The notes: generated by a model not told the origin, from the letters alone. A stretch of 64,000 nucleotides of DNA from CAVPEW01 sp963703565 (GCA_963703565.1 CAVPEW010000034.1:14143-78142), one strand, 5' to 3'; positions 51,465-60,945 are shown, numbered from the stretch's first letter. Made by a program: numbers and translations.

Positions 51465-53437
51465 CAGATCTCCACCTCGATCGTCTTGCGCATCCACCAG
51501 AACCCGAACAGGGCGAGCACGACCGCGCCGCCCAGGAGGAACTGGCCGACCGTCTCGTCGAAGAGCGGGTCCATGTACTCGGGGTTGACCGTGTAGATGA
51601 ACCCTCCTAGGGCGATCGGCATTATGCCCAGCACGATCGCCGACATGCGACCCTCGGCGGTGAGGCCGCGCACGTCGCGGCGCAGTCGCTCGCGCTCGGT
51701 CATCGTGTCGCCCACCGTGATCAGCAGCTCGGCGAGATTGCCGCCCACCTCCCGCTGGATCCGAATGGCCATCACCGCCCACCCGAAGTCGGCGGAGCCC
51801 ATCCGCTCGGCGACGCCCTCGAGCGACTCCTCCAGCGGGCGGCCCAGACGAGCCTCGGTGACCACCCTGCGCAGCTCTCGACCCATCGGCTCGGCCACCT
51901 CCTGGGAGACGGCCTCGACGCCCTGCATCAGCGAGTAACCCGCCCGCAACGTGCTGGCCAGCAGCTGCAACGTGTCGGGGAGCTGGCCCTCGAAGGCGCG
52001 GCGCCGCCGCCCGGCCAGGAAGCTCAACACGCCGTACGGCGCCAGCGCGGCGACCAGCCCCAGCAGCAGGCCCAGCAGGGGGGGCAGCAGGGCCACCCCG
52101 AGCACGAGGAGCAGCACGGCAGCGACCGCGTTGAAGAAGATCAGCTCCGCGGGCCGCAGCGGCAGGTTGGCCTGCTCGAGCATCGACTCCAACTTCACGA
52201 GCAGGCCGCGGCGCTGCGCGATCTCACCGGTCAGCTCGACGGCGCGCTGCACCAGCGGAGTCTGCGCGAGGCCCCGGTCGACCGGATCCTCATCGAGGTC
52301 GAACCCGCCGGGCCTGCCCGCTCCGTCAGCGAAGCCACCCTCGTAAGGCTGCAGCACGCTGGCCAGCGACGGGCCACGGTTCAGGAACGTGCCGGCGAGC
52401 GACCACACAGCGAGCGCGACCGCCGCCAGCACGGCGACGACGCCCAGGACCAGGCCGAAGTCCGAGCGGAGGAACCCGGGCCCCGACGGGTCGCCCACGA
52501 CCTCGACCTCGCCCGCTGCCGCCGCCGACTGGTTCGAGCCCACCACGAACGACGCAGTGGCCTGCTGGTCGCCCACCGTCACGAGCAACGAGGCCGGACC
52601 CTGCTCGGAGGGCGACTCGTAGGTGGCCACGTACTGCTTGCGCAGCGTCTCCTGCACACCCTCGAACAGGGCTCCGACGCCAGCCGGCTGGTCCGCAAGG
52701 GCCGAGGTACCCCCCGTGGCCGCGGCCATCGACTCCAGGCGGCTGAACCCGTCGTTGGGGACGCCGATCGCGAACAGGGCGGTGCCGGTCGCGGCCAGCG
52801 CGCCCTGCGCCCGGTCCAACGAAGCGGTCGAGCCGACGTCCTGGCCGTCGCTGAACACCACGACGTTGCGCTGCAGCGAGGTGTCGTCGAACAGGCGAGC
52901 GGCACGCACGATGCCGTCGTAGAGGTGGGTGTTCTCGTCGAGGCGGATGCGGTCGATCGCCGCCAGGAGCTGCGCCTCGTCCGCGGTGAAGTCCTGCAGC
53001 ACCTGCACCCGGTTGTCGAAGGTGACCACGGCCACCTGGTCCGACCCGGACTTGCTCGACACGAAGCTCTTCGCCGCCGCCAGGACCTGGGCGATGAGGC
53101 CCTTGGACTCCATCGACTTGGACGAGTCGATCAACAGCACCACGCCGAGCTGCTCGGCGTCGTCGAGCGGAGCCACCTTGGGCGCCGTCTCGACGAGGTC
53201 GCCGTCCTGGCGGATGGCTACGTCGGACACGTCGTCACGGCTGCCGCTGTAGCCGAAGGTGACCGCCACCGAGCCGGGGTCGGTGGCGTCGACCCCGCGG
53301 ATGACCAGGCGCTCCGCGGCCTGTTGGGCCGCGGCGGGTCCGGCCAGCATCACCGGCCCGGCGATCGCCGCGCCGAGCGCGGCAAGGGCCAGAGCCAGCC
53401 GCGCCACGCGGGCGCCGCGGGAGTGGGCTCGGCTCAC
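51464..53437 (-). CDS. von Willebrand factor A domain fused to TadB (Tad cluster 2)
   Basis: 657 residues. Signal peptide (LALALAALGAAIAGPV...AAAQQ), then an extracytoplasmic vWA domain at about 95-280 with an intact metal site (LLIDSSKSMES, DxSxS; later VFSDGQDVGS), a further beta domain (QASLLVTVGDQ-like ATASFVVGSN), a membrane segment (FGLVLGVVAVLAAVALAVW) and a full TadB/T2SSF part (FEGQLPDTLQLLASTLRAGYS; AIRIQREVGGNLAELLITVGD). No stop or frameshift lies between the halves, so it is one protein. GTG 53437 overlaps the cpaF stop. The vWA part may bind pilus, surface or peptidoglycan partners while the TadB part anchors the motor (inference). Confidence 0.88.
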   Translation of the reverse strand: MSRAHSRGARVARLALALAALGAAIAGPVMLAGPAAAQQAAERLVIRGVDATDPGSVAVTFGYSGSRDDVSDVAIRQDGDLVETAPKVAPLDDAEQLGVVLLIDSSKSMESKGLIAQVLAAAKSFVSSKSGSDQVAVVTFDNRVQVLQDFTADEAQLLAAIDRIRLDENTHLYDGIVRAARLFDDTSLQRNVVVFSDGQDVGSTASLDRAQGALAATGTALFAIGVPNDGFSRLESMAAATGGTSALADQPAGVGALFEGVQETLRKQYVATYESPSEQGPASLLVTVGDQQATASFVVGSNQSAAAAGEVEVVGDPSGPGFLRSDFGLVLGVVAVLAAVALAVWSLAGTFLNRGPSLASVLQPYEGGFADGAGRPGGFDLDEDPVDRGLAQTPLVQRAVELTGEIAQRRGLLVKLESMLEQANLPLRPAELIFFNAVAAVLLLVLGVALLPPLLGLLLGLVAALAPYGVLSFLAGRRRRAFEGQLPDTLQLLASTLRAGYSLMQGVEAVSQEVAEPMGRELRRVVTEARLGRPLEESLEGVAERMGSADFGWAVMAIRIQREVGGNLAELLITVGDTMTERERLRRDVRGLTAEGRMSAIVLGIMPIALGGFIYTVNPEYMDPLFDETVGQFLLGGAVVLALFGFWWMRKTIEVEI

Positions 53438-54801
53438 CCGGCCCCCTGAGCACGCCGGGCGAACGCCTCGGGCTGGAAGACCTCGGGCCCCAGCCGGATG
53501 CCGAGGTCGGCGAGCTTCTCGGTGAAGCGGGGCCGGACGCCGGTCGCCTTCAGGTGGCCCTTGAAGCGACCGTGGTCGTCGATGCCCATCCCGTAGTCGA
53601 ACAGGAACACGTCCTGGAGGGTGATGACGTCGCCCTCCATGCCCTGCACCTCGGTGATGTGGGTGACGCGCCGGGTGCCGTCGCGCAGGCGGGTCAGGTG
53701 CACGATCAGGTCGAGCGCCGAGGCCATCTGCTCGCGGATGGCCCGGATCGGCAGGTCGAAGCCGGCCATCAGGATCATCGTCTCGATGCGCGACAGCGTG
53801 TCGCGCGGGCTGTTGGAGTGGATCGTGGTGAGCGAGCCGTCGTGACCGGTGTTCATGGCCTGGAGCATGTCGAGCGCCTCGCCGCCGCGGCACTCGCCGA
53901 CGACGATGCGGTCGGGTCGCATGCGCAAGGCGTTGCGCACCAGGTCGCGGATGGTGACCTGCCCCTTGCCCTCGATGTTGGGCGGCCGGGCCTCCAGCGG
54001 CAGCACGTGCTCCTGGTGGAGCTGGAGCTCCTCGGCGTCCTCGATGGTGACGATGCGCTCGTCGGTCGGGATGAACGAGGACAGCACGTTCAGCGTGGTC
54101 GTCTTGCCGGTGCCGGTACCGCCCGACACGATCACGTTGAGCCGACCCACCACGCACGCCTGCAAGAAGCGGGCCGAGTGCGCGTTGAGGGTGCCGAACC
54201 GGATCAGGTCGTCGATCTGGAACGGGTCCGTCGCGAACTTCCGGATGGTGAGGAACGGGCCGCCGATCGCCAACGGGTGGATCACGGCGTTGACCCGGGA
54301 CCCGTCGGGGAGGCGGGCGTCGACCATCGGCGTGGCCTCGTCGATGCGACGACCGACCTGGCTCACGATCTTGTCGATGATCCGCCGAAGGTGCGTCTCG
54401 TCCACGAAGCTCGCCGCGGTGCGCTCGAGGCGACCGTTGCGCTCGACGAAGACCAGCTCGGGACCATTGACCATGACCTCGGTGATCTCCTCGTCCTTGA
54501 GGAGCCGGTCGATCGGGCCATAGCCCAAGATGTCGTCGGAGACGTCCTGGATGAGCTGGGCCTTGTCGGCGGCGGACAGCGGCGCCCGCTCCTGGGCCAG
54601 CGCCGAGTGCAGCTGCTCGTGGACACGGCGGCGAAGGTCGTCCTCCGAGAGCCGCTTGTCGTAGAGGATCGGGCCCAGCTCGTCGATGAGGTGGTGATGG
54701 ATCCGCTGGCGCAGCTCGTCCAGAACCGGATCGCGCCGCTTCGTGGCGACCGCCGTCCCTCCGCCTTGTTGCACCTCGTGGAGCCGCTTGTAGAGGCTCA
54801 C
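53434..54801 (-). CDS. cpaF: TadA/CpaF secretion ATPase (Tad cluster 2)
   Basis: 455 residues, intact. ILGYGPIDRLLKDEEITEVMVNG, DARLPDGSRVNAVIHP, Walker A GGTGTGKTT, VTIEDAEELQLHQEHVLPLE, RMRPDRIVVGECRGGEALDML and TGHDGSLTTIHSN are as in cluster 1. N-terminal part RLSEDDLRRRVHEQL is helical. It provides an intact template showing what the frameshifted cluster 1 gene should read. GTG-type neighbours overlap; the cpaE gene ends 34 bases upstream. Confidence 0.93.
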   Translation of the reverse strand: MSLYKRLHEVQQGGGTAVATKRRDPVLDELRQRIHHHLIDELGPILYDKRLSEDDLRRRVHEQLHSALAQERAPLSAADKAQLIQDVSDDILGYGPIDRLLKDEEITEVMVNGPELVFVERNGRLERTAASFVDETHLRRIIDKIVSQVGRRIDEATPMVDARLPDGSRVNAVIHPLAIGGPFLTIRKFATDPFQIDDLIRFGTLNAHSARFLQACVVGRLNVIVSGGTGTGKTTTLNVLSSFIPTDERIVTIEDAEELQLHQEHVLPLEARPPNIEGKGQVTIRDLVRNALRMRPDRIVVGECRGGEALDMLQAMNTGHDGSLTTIHSNSPRDTLSRIETMILMAGFDLPIRAIREQMASALDLIVHLTRLRDGTRRVTHITEVQGMEGDVITLQDVFLFDYGMGIDDHGRFKGHLKATGVRPRFTEKLADLGIRLGPEVFQPEAFARRAQGAG

Positions 54802-54835
54802 CGGCCACCCTCCTCATCCCTCGCCCGCTCGGAAA

Positions 54836-56062
54836 TCATCGCAACCGGTTCATCGGGTGCTCGCTCGATGCCACCAGCGCCGCGAGCTGCTCGAGCGACC
54901 GTGCGACCCCCGACTTGGGAGCATCGAGGACCACCGGCACACCCTTGTTGACCGACTGCGGCACCACGATGTCGCTCGGCACCAACGCGTCGGCCTTGAT
55001 CTGCAACGTGCGCTCGACCTCGCTCACGTCGAGCTTGACCTTGCTGTTGGCCCGGTTGAGCACGAGATGCAGCTTCGACGACGGCACGTTGAGCAGGCGC
55101 AGGGTCTGCAGCCCGATCTTCACGTTCTTGATGTTGGGGATGTCCATTCCCGCAACGAGCAGGACGTCGTCGCTCTCCTCGATGAGCGCCAGCACGACCT
55201 CGTTGAAGTAGGCCGGCGTGTCGACCACCACGTGGGCCGCGAACCCGCGGATCAGCTCGACGATCTTGAGCATCTCGGCGGCCGAGATCTGCTCGGCGAA
55301 CGACGGCTCCAGCGGAGCCGCCAGGACGAACACCCCGGAGGGCTCGTGGCGCACCAGCAGCTGCTGGAGCAGTCCCTGGTCGAGACGGTCCATCGCGCCC
55401 ACGGCGTCGACGATCGTGTGCTGGGGTGCGAGCTTCAACATCACCGCAATGTCACCGAACTGCAGGTCGGCGTCGACGAGCACCACCGGCCCGGCCGCCT
55501 TGCGGGCCAGCGCCACCGCAAGGTTCACCGCAACCACCGACTTGCCCGCGCCGCCCTTGGTCGAGAACACGGTCGTCATCGCGCCGCGATGGCCGTCTGC
55601 CTCGACGCCCGAGAGGGCACCCGAGGGCGAAGGCAACGCACCGTTCAGCCCCGAGGCGACTCGTTCGACGGCGGCGCCGAGCTGGGCCGCGTCGACGGGG
55701 TCGGCGAGCACGTCCTTGATCCCCGCACGCAGGGCGAGCTGGAGGACCTCGGTCGACAGCTCCCTCACCAGCAGGACGGCGGCCGCCTCGGGATGGCTCG
55801 ACAGGAGCGACCCGATGCCGCCGATGCCTGCGGGATCCGCGCACGAGGGGCCCGCCACGATCACCGTCGGTCGGCCCGAGAGCGCCTCGACGACGGCCGC
55901 GGGCGAGTGGACGGCCTCCACCGAGTCGCCGAGTTGCATCGAGAGCCGGGCTCGGACGGCCTGGTCGTCCTCGACGACCACGACCGCGACATCTGGACTG
56001 GTCTTCAACTGAGGTCCGCTCCTCGGGGCCGACGGGACGGGGGGAGTGTCGAGCGAGGTCAA
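54836..56062 (-). CDS. cpaE: CpaE-like ATPase with receiver-like domain (Tad cluster 2)
   Basis: 408 residues from TTG 56062. Receiver-like N-terminal domain (VAVVVVEDDQAVRARL, acidic pair kept; Ser/Cys in VIVAGPSCAD at the phospho-Asp region), then a ParA/MinD ATPase with the normal deviant Walker A STKGGAGKS, LVDADLQFGDIAVML and HVVVDTPAYFNEV. The C-terminal part ends in an amphipathic stretch (SLEQLAALVASSEHPMNRLR), perhaps for membrane contact. Start choice is tentative because of the TTG. Confidence 0.87.
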   Translation of the reverse strand: MTSLDTPPVPSAPRSGPQLKTSPDVAVVVVEDDQAVRARLSMQLGDSVEAVHSPAAVVEALSGRPTVIVAGPSCADPAGIGGIGSLLSSHPEAAAVLLVRELSTEVLQLALRAGIKDVLADPVDAAQLGAAVERVASGLNGALPSPSGALSGVEADGHRGAMTTVFSTKGGAGKSVVAVNLAVALARKAAGPVVLVDADLQFGDIAVMLKLAPQHTIVDAVGAMDRLDQGLLQQLLVRHEPSGVFVLAAPLEPSFAEQISAAEMLKIVELIRGFAAHVVVDTPAYFNEVVLALIEESDDVLLVAGMDIPNIKNVKIGLQTLRLLNVPSSKLHLVLNRANSKVKLDVSEVERTLQIKADALVPSDIVVPQSVNKGVPVVLDAPKSGVARSLEQLAALVASSEHPMNRLR

Positions 56063-56080
56063 CGTACTCCCGACCCGGCC

Positions 56081-56896
56081 CTAGGACTGGGCCTTGCCCT
56101 GCGGGCCGTAGGGGGTCAGCTGGTCGGCCGTCTCGCCCGGAGGAGCCGCTCCGGCGTCGAGCGGCGGGATCGGGCTCGGCTGGTAGTCCTTGGGCACGAG
56201 CGTCAGGTAGATCTGACCCGGGTCGACCGAGGCGATCCGCTGCGCTGCGTCCACCGGGACCGCGAAGGTGATCAGGCCCGACGAGGTGGAGGTGACCGGC
56301 GTTCCGTCGGCGTTCGTCGCGGCCGTCTCACCGGGCTCGAGCTTGCGCGTCTGGCCCACCGCGAGGATCTGCACCTTCTGGTACAGGTATCGCCCGTTCG
56401 AGTTGTAGATGCCCTCCCCGCCGGCGCCGGGAGCCGTGATGAGCATGTTCACGAAGTCGCCCGGCACCAGCAGCCCGGCGACGCCGCGCACCTGGTCGAT
56501 GGAGATGGTGATGGCGGTCTCGTTGTTCTTGAGCAGGCTCGAGAACGTCGACAGCGACTCCGCCTGGGAGACGAACTGGTTCGCCAGCACGGGCTGGTTG
56601 GCCGGCAGGTCGATCACCGCCACCAGCCCGTCGATCTCGTCGGTGCTGTTGATGGCGTTCACCGGCCGGAACTCGCGGGGGATCTTGTCCTTCTCTATCA
56701 GGCCCTGCGCGACGGCGTCGTCGCCGAAGGTGCCCTTCGGGATGTCCTCGACGATCTTGTAGATCTCGACCCGCTCGGCATCGTCGTTGGCCCGATCCTC
56801 GATCCCCCCGACATAGGTGAACAGGGCGAACGCCGCGATCGCGCCGATGACCACGGACGCGATCAGGATCAGGGTTCGTCGAGAACTCACACGCAC
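56081..56896 (-). CDS. cpaB: CpaB/RcpC-like Flp pilus assembly protein (Tad cluster 2)
   Basis: 271 residues. Short N-terminal basic stretch and one membrane anchor (TLILIASVVIGAIAAFALFTY), then an SAF-like domain (VEIYKIVEDIPKGTFGDDAV) and the RcpC region ISIDQVRGVAGLLVPGDFVNML. GTG 56896. First gene of the minus-strand Tad unit, 168 bases downstream of rpsA. Similar to cluster 1 cpaB in layout but clearly diverged. Confidence 0.87.
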   Translation of the reverse strand: MRVSSRRTLILIASVVIGAIAAFALFTYVGGIEDRANDDAERVEIYKIVEDIPKGTFGDDAVAQGLIEKDKIPREFRPVNAINSTDEIDGLVAVIDLPANQPVLANQFVSQAESLSTFSSLLKNNETAITISIDQVRGVAGLLVPGDFVNMLITAPGAGGEGIYNSNGRYLYQKVQILAVGQTRKLEPGETAATNADGTPVTSTSSGLITFAVPVDAAQRIASVDPGQIYLTLVPKDYQPSPIPPLDAGAAPPGETADQLTPYGPQGKAQS

Positions 56897-57064
56897 CGCC
56901 TACATTGAGAGGGAGAGGGCCGCAGCCCCCTCATCGTCGGCGCAACAGTACGCGTACCTTGAGCCCCAAACCTGGGACCATCGGCCCAATCACTGTGCGC
57001 GACCGGGTCCCACGGACCGCGCGGTCGGGTGGCGCGAGCGGATCAGCCGAGCCGGCCGGCCCTC
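56897..57064 (-). other. intergenic region between rpsA and Tad cluster 2
   Basis: 168 bases that should hold the rpsA terminator and the cpaB2 promoter. It has a 12-base perfect palindrome, GACCGCGCGGTC (57015-57026), and a 10-base one, GTACGCGTAC (56948-56957). The second is about 50 bases from the GTG and could be an operator half-site pair. No T-run terminator is visible. Confidence 0.4.
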
Positions 57065-58411
57065 TCAGGCGTCGCCGGTCGCAGGCTCCTCGGCCACCTC
57101 CGGGCCCGCCGGTGCGCCCCCGGCCTCCTCGAAGTAGTCGGCCCAGGCGGCCTCGGCCTCCTCGGAGTGCTCGATGTCTCCGACGATGTAGTTGCCCTCG
57201 CTGTCGTAGGCGTGCTCGCCGAAGTGCTCCTGGTACTCGGCGGCCACCGTCCCGCCTTCGGCCGCCTGCTTGATCGAGAGGCTGATGCGCCGCCGCTGCA
57301 GGTCCAGGTCGATGATCTTGACCCACAGCTCCTCGCCCGGCGTCACCACCTGCTCAGGCAGGTCGACATGGTGGGCCGACATCTCCGAGATGTGCACGAG
57401 GCCCTCGATGCCGTCACCCACCTGCACGAACGATCCGAACGGCACCAGCTTGGTGACCCGCCCGTAGACCAGCTCACCCACCTTGTGCGACGTGGCGAAC
57501 TCCTGCCACGGATCCTGCTGGGTGGCCTTGAGCGACAGGCTGATCCGCTCGCGGTCGAGGTCGACGTCGAGGACCTGGACAGTCACCTCGTCCCCCACCG
57601 CCACCACCGAGCCCGGGTGGTCGACGTGCTTCCAGGACAGCTCCGAGACGTGGATCAGCCCGTCCATGCCGCCGAGGTCGACGAAGGCACCGAAGTTCAC
57701 CACCGACGAGACCACCCCGGCCCGGATCTCGCCCGGCTTCAGGTTGGTCAGGAACTCGTCGCGCTGCTCCTTCTGGGTCTCCTCCAGCCACGCACGGCGC
57801 GAGAGCACGACGTTGTTGCGGTTCTTGTCCAGCTCGATGATCTTCGCCTCGAGGGTGCGACCCACGTACGGACCGAGGTCGCGGACCCGGCGAAGCTCCA
57901 CCAGGCTGGCCGGCAGGAAGCCGCGCAACCCGATGTCGAGGATCAGGCCGCCCTTGACGACCTCGATCACCGGGCCCGACACCACTCCCTCAGCCTCCTT
58001 GATGCGCTCGATGTCGCCCCAGGCCCGCTCGTACTGGGCCCGCTTCTTGGACAGGACCAGCCGGCCCTCCTTGTCCTCCTTGGTGAGGACGAGCGCCTCG
58101 AGCTTGTCGCCCAGGGTGACGATCTCGTGCGGGTCGACGTCGTTGCGGATCGACAGCTCGCGGCTGGGGATCACGCCCTCGGACTTGTAGCCGATGTCGA
58201 GCAGGACCTCGTCACGGTCGACCTTGACCACCGTCCCCTCGACGATCTCGCCGTCCTCGACGGTCACGAGCGTGCCGTCGATGGCGTCGGCGAAGCTGCC
58301 GGCCAGATCGTCGGCGGTTATCTGACGGGGGACGTAGGTACCGTCCTCGTCGAAGGTGCCCATCTGGCTGCTGGCGGTCGACGACGGGGCGATGGTGGTC
58401 TGGTCGGACAA
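57065..58411 (-). CDS. rpsA: 30S ribosomal protein S1
   Basis: 448 residues from TTG 58411, with four S1 (OB-fold) repeats: GTVVKVDRDEVLLDIGYKSEG, PVIEVVKGGLILDIGLRGFL, AGVVSSVVNFGAFVDLGGMDG and GRVTKLVPFGSFVQVGDGIEG. It helps load mRNA on the small subunit. Four repeats and an acidic tail are normal for Actinobacteria. The start is uncertain: TTG 58411 or a later ATG before GTFDEDGTYVPRQI; the frame upstream of 58411 has no homology. polA, rpsA and coaE are close neighbours in the usual actinobacterial order. Confidence 0.92.
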   Translation of the reverse strand: MSDQTTIAPSSTASSQMGTFDEDGTYVPRQITADDLAGSFADAIDGTLVTVEDGEIVEGTVVKVDRDEVLLDIGYKSEGVIPSRELSIRNDVDPHEIVTLGDKLEALVLTKEDKEGRLVLSKKRAQYERAWGDIERIKEAEGVVSGPVIEVVKGGLILDIGLRGFLPASLVELRRVRDLGPYVGRTLEAKIIELDKNRNNVVLSRRAWLEETQKEQRDEFLTNLKPGEIRAGVVSSVVNFGAFVDLGGMDGLIHVSELSWKHVDHPGSVVAVGDEVTVQVLDVDLDRERISLSLKATQQDPWQEFATSHKVGELVYGRVTKLVPFGSFVQVGDGIEGLVHISEMSAHHVDLPEQVVTPGEELWVKIIDLDLQRRRISLSIKQAAEGGTVAAEYQEHFGEHAYDSEGNYIVGDIEHSEEAEAAWADYFEEAGGAPAGPEVAEEPATGDA

Positions 58412-58495
58412 GGATCGGCCTTCGGGGGTCGGGGACGGGTGAGCACTCGGCGGGCACGACGCGCGCCACCGCCCGGCAGAGCCGGGGCGCACAAC

Positions 58496-59272
58496 CTACC
58501 GTTCGAGGGGGCGGCGGGCCACAGCCAGCAGCTCGGGCTCCTCCAGGCACGGTGCGCTGCGCCGGTACCGCCCCGGCGCAACCGACCACAGCTCCTCGAG
58601 GACCAGTCCCGCACCCGAGATCATCAGGCGCAGCTCCCGGGGGGTGAAGCAGGTGGTCCACAGCTCCGCCGGAGCGACCTGCCCCGACGGGTCACGGACC
58701 TCGGTGTGCTCGTGGTTGACCCCGGCCACGACGTCGAAGTCGTCGCCGGGCTCGAGCCAACGCAGCTGGAAGTACGCCGAGAAGGCCGACACCGCGACTC
58801 GACCGCCGGGTCGCAGCGCCCGCGCGATCCCGTCGAGCACGTCCCCGTCGCCGTCGAGGGGCGAACCCGGGCCGCCGCAGAGGCCGAAAGCCCCCTGGCA
58901 CAAGGACACGACCGCGTCGAACACGGAGTCGAAGGCCAGGGAACGGGCGTCGGCACGCACGAAGGTGGCACCCGGTGGAGCATCGCGACGAGCCACCTCT
59001 ACGAAGCGCTCGCTCAGGTCCACACCGACCACCTCGATGCCTCGGCGGGCCAGGGCGTGGGCGTGGCGCCCGGGGCCGCAACCCACGTCGAGGACCCGGG
59101 AGCCGGGACCGAGATCGAGCACCTCGGTCAGGAACCCGACCTCCTGGTCGGTCCCGCGGGTGAACGAGTAGCGCAGGTAGGCCTCGCCCAGGTGGTCCGC
59201 CAGCGGCTCGAACCAGTGACGGGAGGCACTCCCGGGGCCCTCCGCCGAGCCGGGCGCGGGACGATCGGACAC
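58496..59272 (-). CDS. class I SAM-dependent methyltransferase
   Basis: 258 residues. Motif I VLDVGCGPGRHAHALA, acidic loop VVGVDLSERF, ADARSLAFDSVFDAVVSLCQGAFG and LRPGGRVAVSAFS are clear. The combination AYLRYSFTRGTDQEVGFL with CQGAFG and PAELWTTCFTPRELR is seen in a group of small actinobacterial methyltransferases placed next to rpsA; substrate unknown. Divergent from the PhoD-like gene across 50 bases and about 85 bases upstream of rpsA on the same strand. Confidence 0.82.
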   Translation of the reverse strand: MSDRPAPGSAEGPGSASRHWFEPLADHLGEAYLRYSFTRGTDQEVGFLTEVLDLGPGSRVLDVGCGPGRHAHALARRGIEVVGVDLSERFVEVARRDAPPGATFVRADARSLAFDSVFDAVVSLCQGAFGLCGGPGSPLDGDGDVLDGIARALRPGGRVAVSAFSAYFQLRWLEPGDDFDVVAGVNHEHTEVRDPSGQVAPAELWTTCFTPRELRLMISGAGLVLEELWSVAPGRYRRSAPCLEEPELLAVARRPLER

Positions 59273-59322
59273 CGGCCTCAGGCTACCGGCACCCCCCTTG
59301 CGGGCCCGGTAGCCTGCCCGCC

Positions 59323-60930
59323 GTGGGGCCGATCGGGCGGCGCGACTTCCTCGCCGGGATGCTCGCGCTGGGCGGCACTGTGGCGATCGCGTCGTGCTCG
59401 AACGACGAGGACGACCCAGGCGACGAGCGGGCGGACGCTCCCGGCGAGACGCCGGAGGCGAGGCTGCGCGACCCCGGCCTGGCTGGCGACCCGTTCACCC
59501 TCGGCGTGGCCTCGGGCGATCCCGCCCCGGGGTCGGTCATCCTGTGGACCCGCCTGGCCGTCGATCCCCTCGCTGCCGACGGCTCCGGGGGCATGCCCGA
59601 CGAAGACCTCGAAGTCCGCTGGGAGATCAGCGAGGACGCCGGGTTCAGCACCCTCGTCGCCTCGGGCGACGCGCCGGCAACCGCCGCGTTGGGCCACTCG
59701 GTCCACGTCGACGCCCGCGGGCTGCGCCCGGACCGCTGGTACCAGTACCGGTTCCGGATCGGTCCCCACACCTCCCCCACCGGCCGCACCCGCGCCGCAC
59801 CCGGCGAGGGCGACGATGCCGGGCGCCTCACGATCGCCGTGGCGTCGTGCCAGGACTTCGCCAACGGCTACTACGGCGCCCACAGGGCCATCGCCGCAGA
59901 CGACCTCGACCTGGTCGTGTTCCTCGGTGACTACATATACGAGGGCGCCGGCCCCTCGGAGGCGGTACGTCCGTTCTCGGGCCCCCGATGCGTGACGCTG
60001 GGCGACTACCGGACCCGATATGCCCTCTACCGCTCCGACCCCGACCTGCGCGCCGCCCACGCCCGCTGCCCCTGGGTGCTGACCTGGGACGACCACGAGG
60101 TCGAGAACAACTACGCCGCCCTGGCCAGCGAGAGGGGCACGACCCCCGCGGAGTTCGCCGAGCAGCGAGCTGCCGCCTACCAGGCCTACTACGAGAACCA
60201 GCCTCTACGACTCGACCCGCCCGAGGGCGCGAACTGGCAGATCCGCCGGGCGCTGCGCTGGGGCACCCTGGCCGAGCTGTTCATGCTCGACGGCCGCCAG
60301 TACCGCGACGACCAGCCCTGCGAGCGCCCCGACGACGCCCTCGTGGACCGGGCCGTGTGCGACCCCGCCGCCCAGGACCGCAGCATGCTCGGCGAGGCCC
60401 AGGAGCGCTGGCTCACCGACGGGCTGTCGGCAAGTGGGGCCCGCTGGAAGCTCATCGGCCAGCAGACCGTCATGTCGGCGCTGGTGCTGGGCAACACGAT
60501 CCTCAACGTGGACCAGTGGGACGGCTACCCCCGCGCCCGCGCCCGCCTGCTCGCCCACCTCGACGACCACGACGTGCACGACGTGGTCGTGCTGACCGGC
60601 GACATCCACGCCGCCGGCGCCTCGGTGCTGCGCACCGACAGCGCCGACCCCTCCAGCTCTGCGGTGGCCGTGGAGGTGGTGTGCACCTCGATCACCTCCG
60701 CCGGCCTGGCGCAGCGGGTCGGGATCGACCCGACCTCCTTCGACCCGACGATCCTGGGGTTGGCCTACGGTGAGCTCGTCCACCACGGCTACACCCGCTG
60801 CACCTGCACGCCGCAGGGCGTGCGCATCGAGTTCGTGATCGTCGACGACGTCGCCGACCCGGCGAGCGCCGTGAGCGTGGACGCCACGTTCGACATCCCC
60901 GCCGGTCGAGCCGAGCTGGTCGAGGCCTGA
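59323..60930 (+). CDS. PhoD-like alkaline phosphatase/phosphodiesterase, Tat-exported
   Basis: 535 residues. GTG 59323 starts a twin-arginine-type signal (GRRDFLAGMLALGG) that runs into a Cys (IASCSNDED), so it may be a lipoprotein. N-terminal beta domain (TLGVASGDPAPGSVILWTRL), then the metallophosphatase core: IAVASCQDF, VFLGDYIYEG, WVLTWDDHEVENNY, LFMLDGRQYRD and VVVLTGDIHAAG. These are the PhoD metal ligands, usually Fe/Ca. It scavenges phosphate outside the membrane. The last ~200 bases are repeated in inverted, error-rich form at the window end. Confidence 0.93.
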   Translation: MGPIGRRDFLAGMLALGGTVAIASCSNDEDDPGDERADAPGETPEARLRDPGLAGDPFTLGVASGDPAPGSVILWTRLAVDPLAADGSGGMPDEDLEVRWEISEDAGFSTLVASGDAPATAALGHSVHVDARGLRPDRWYQYRFRIGPHTSPTGRTRAAPGEGDDAGRLTIAVASCQDFANGYYGAHRAIAADDLDLVVFLGDYIYEGAGPSEAVRPFSGPRCVTLGDYRTRYALYRSDPDLRAAHARCPWVLTWDDHEVENNYAALASERGTTPAEFAEQRAAAYQAYYENQPLRLDPPEGANWQIRRALRWGTLAELFMLDGRQYRDDQPCERPDDALVDRAVCDPAAQDRSMLGEAQERWLTDGLSASGARWKLIGQQTVMSALVLGNTILNVDQWDGYPRARARLLAHLDDHDVHDVVVLTGDIHAAGASVLRTDSADPSSSAVAVEVVCTSITSAGLAQRVGIDPTSFDPTILGLAYGELVHHGYTRCTCTPQGVRIEFVIVDDVADPASAVSVDATFDIPAGRAELVEA

Positions 60931-60945
60931 AGCCGGGGCGCCCCG

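Noticed and set aside
57029..59995. 988-residue plus-strand open frame opposite rpsA and the methyltransferase
   Set aside because: Lies antisense to genes with clear S1 and SAM motifs; composition is the His/Asp/Arg/Val-rich pattern of GC-rich shadow frames.
60935..60944. GGGGCGCCCC palindrome as a terminator between two convergent genes
   Set aside because: Too short, no loop and no T-tract; not supported as a terminator.
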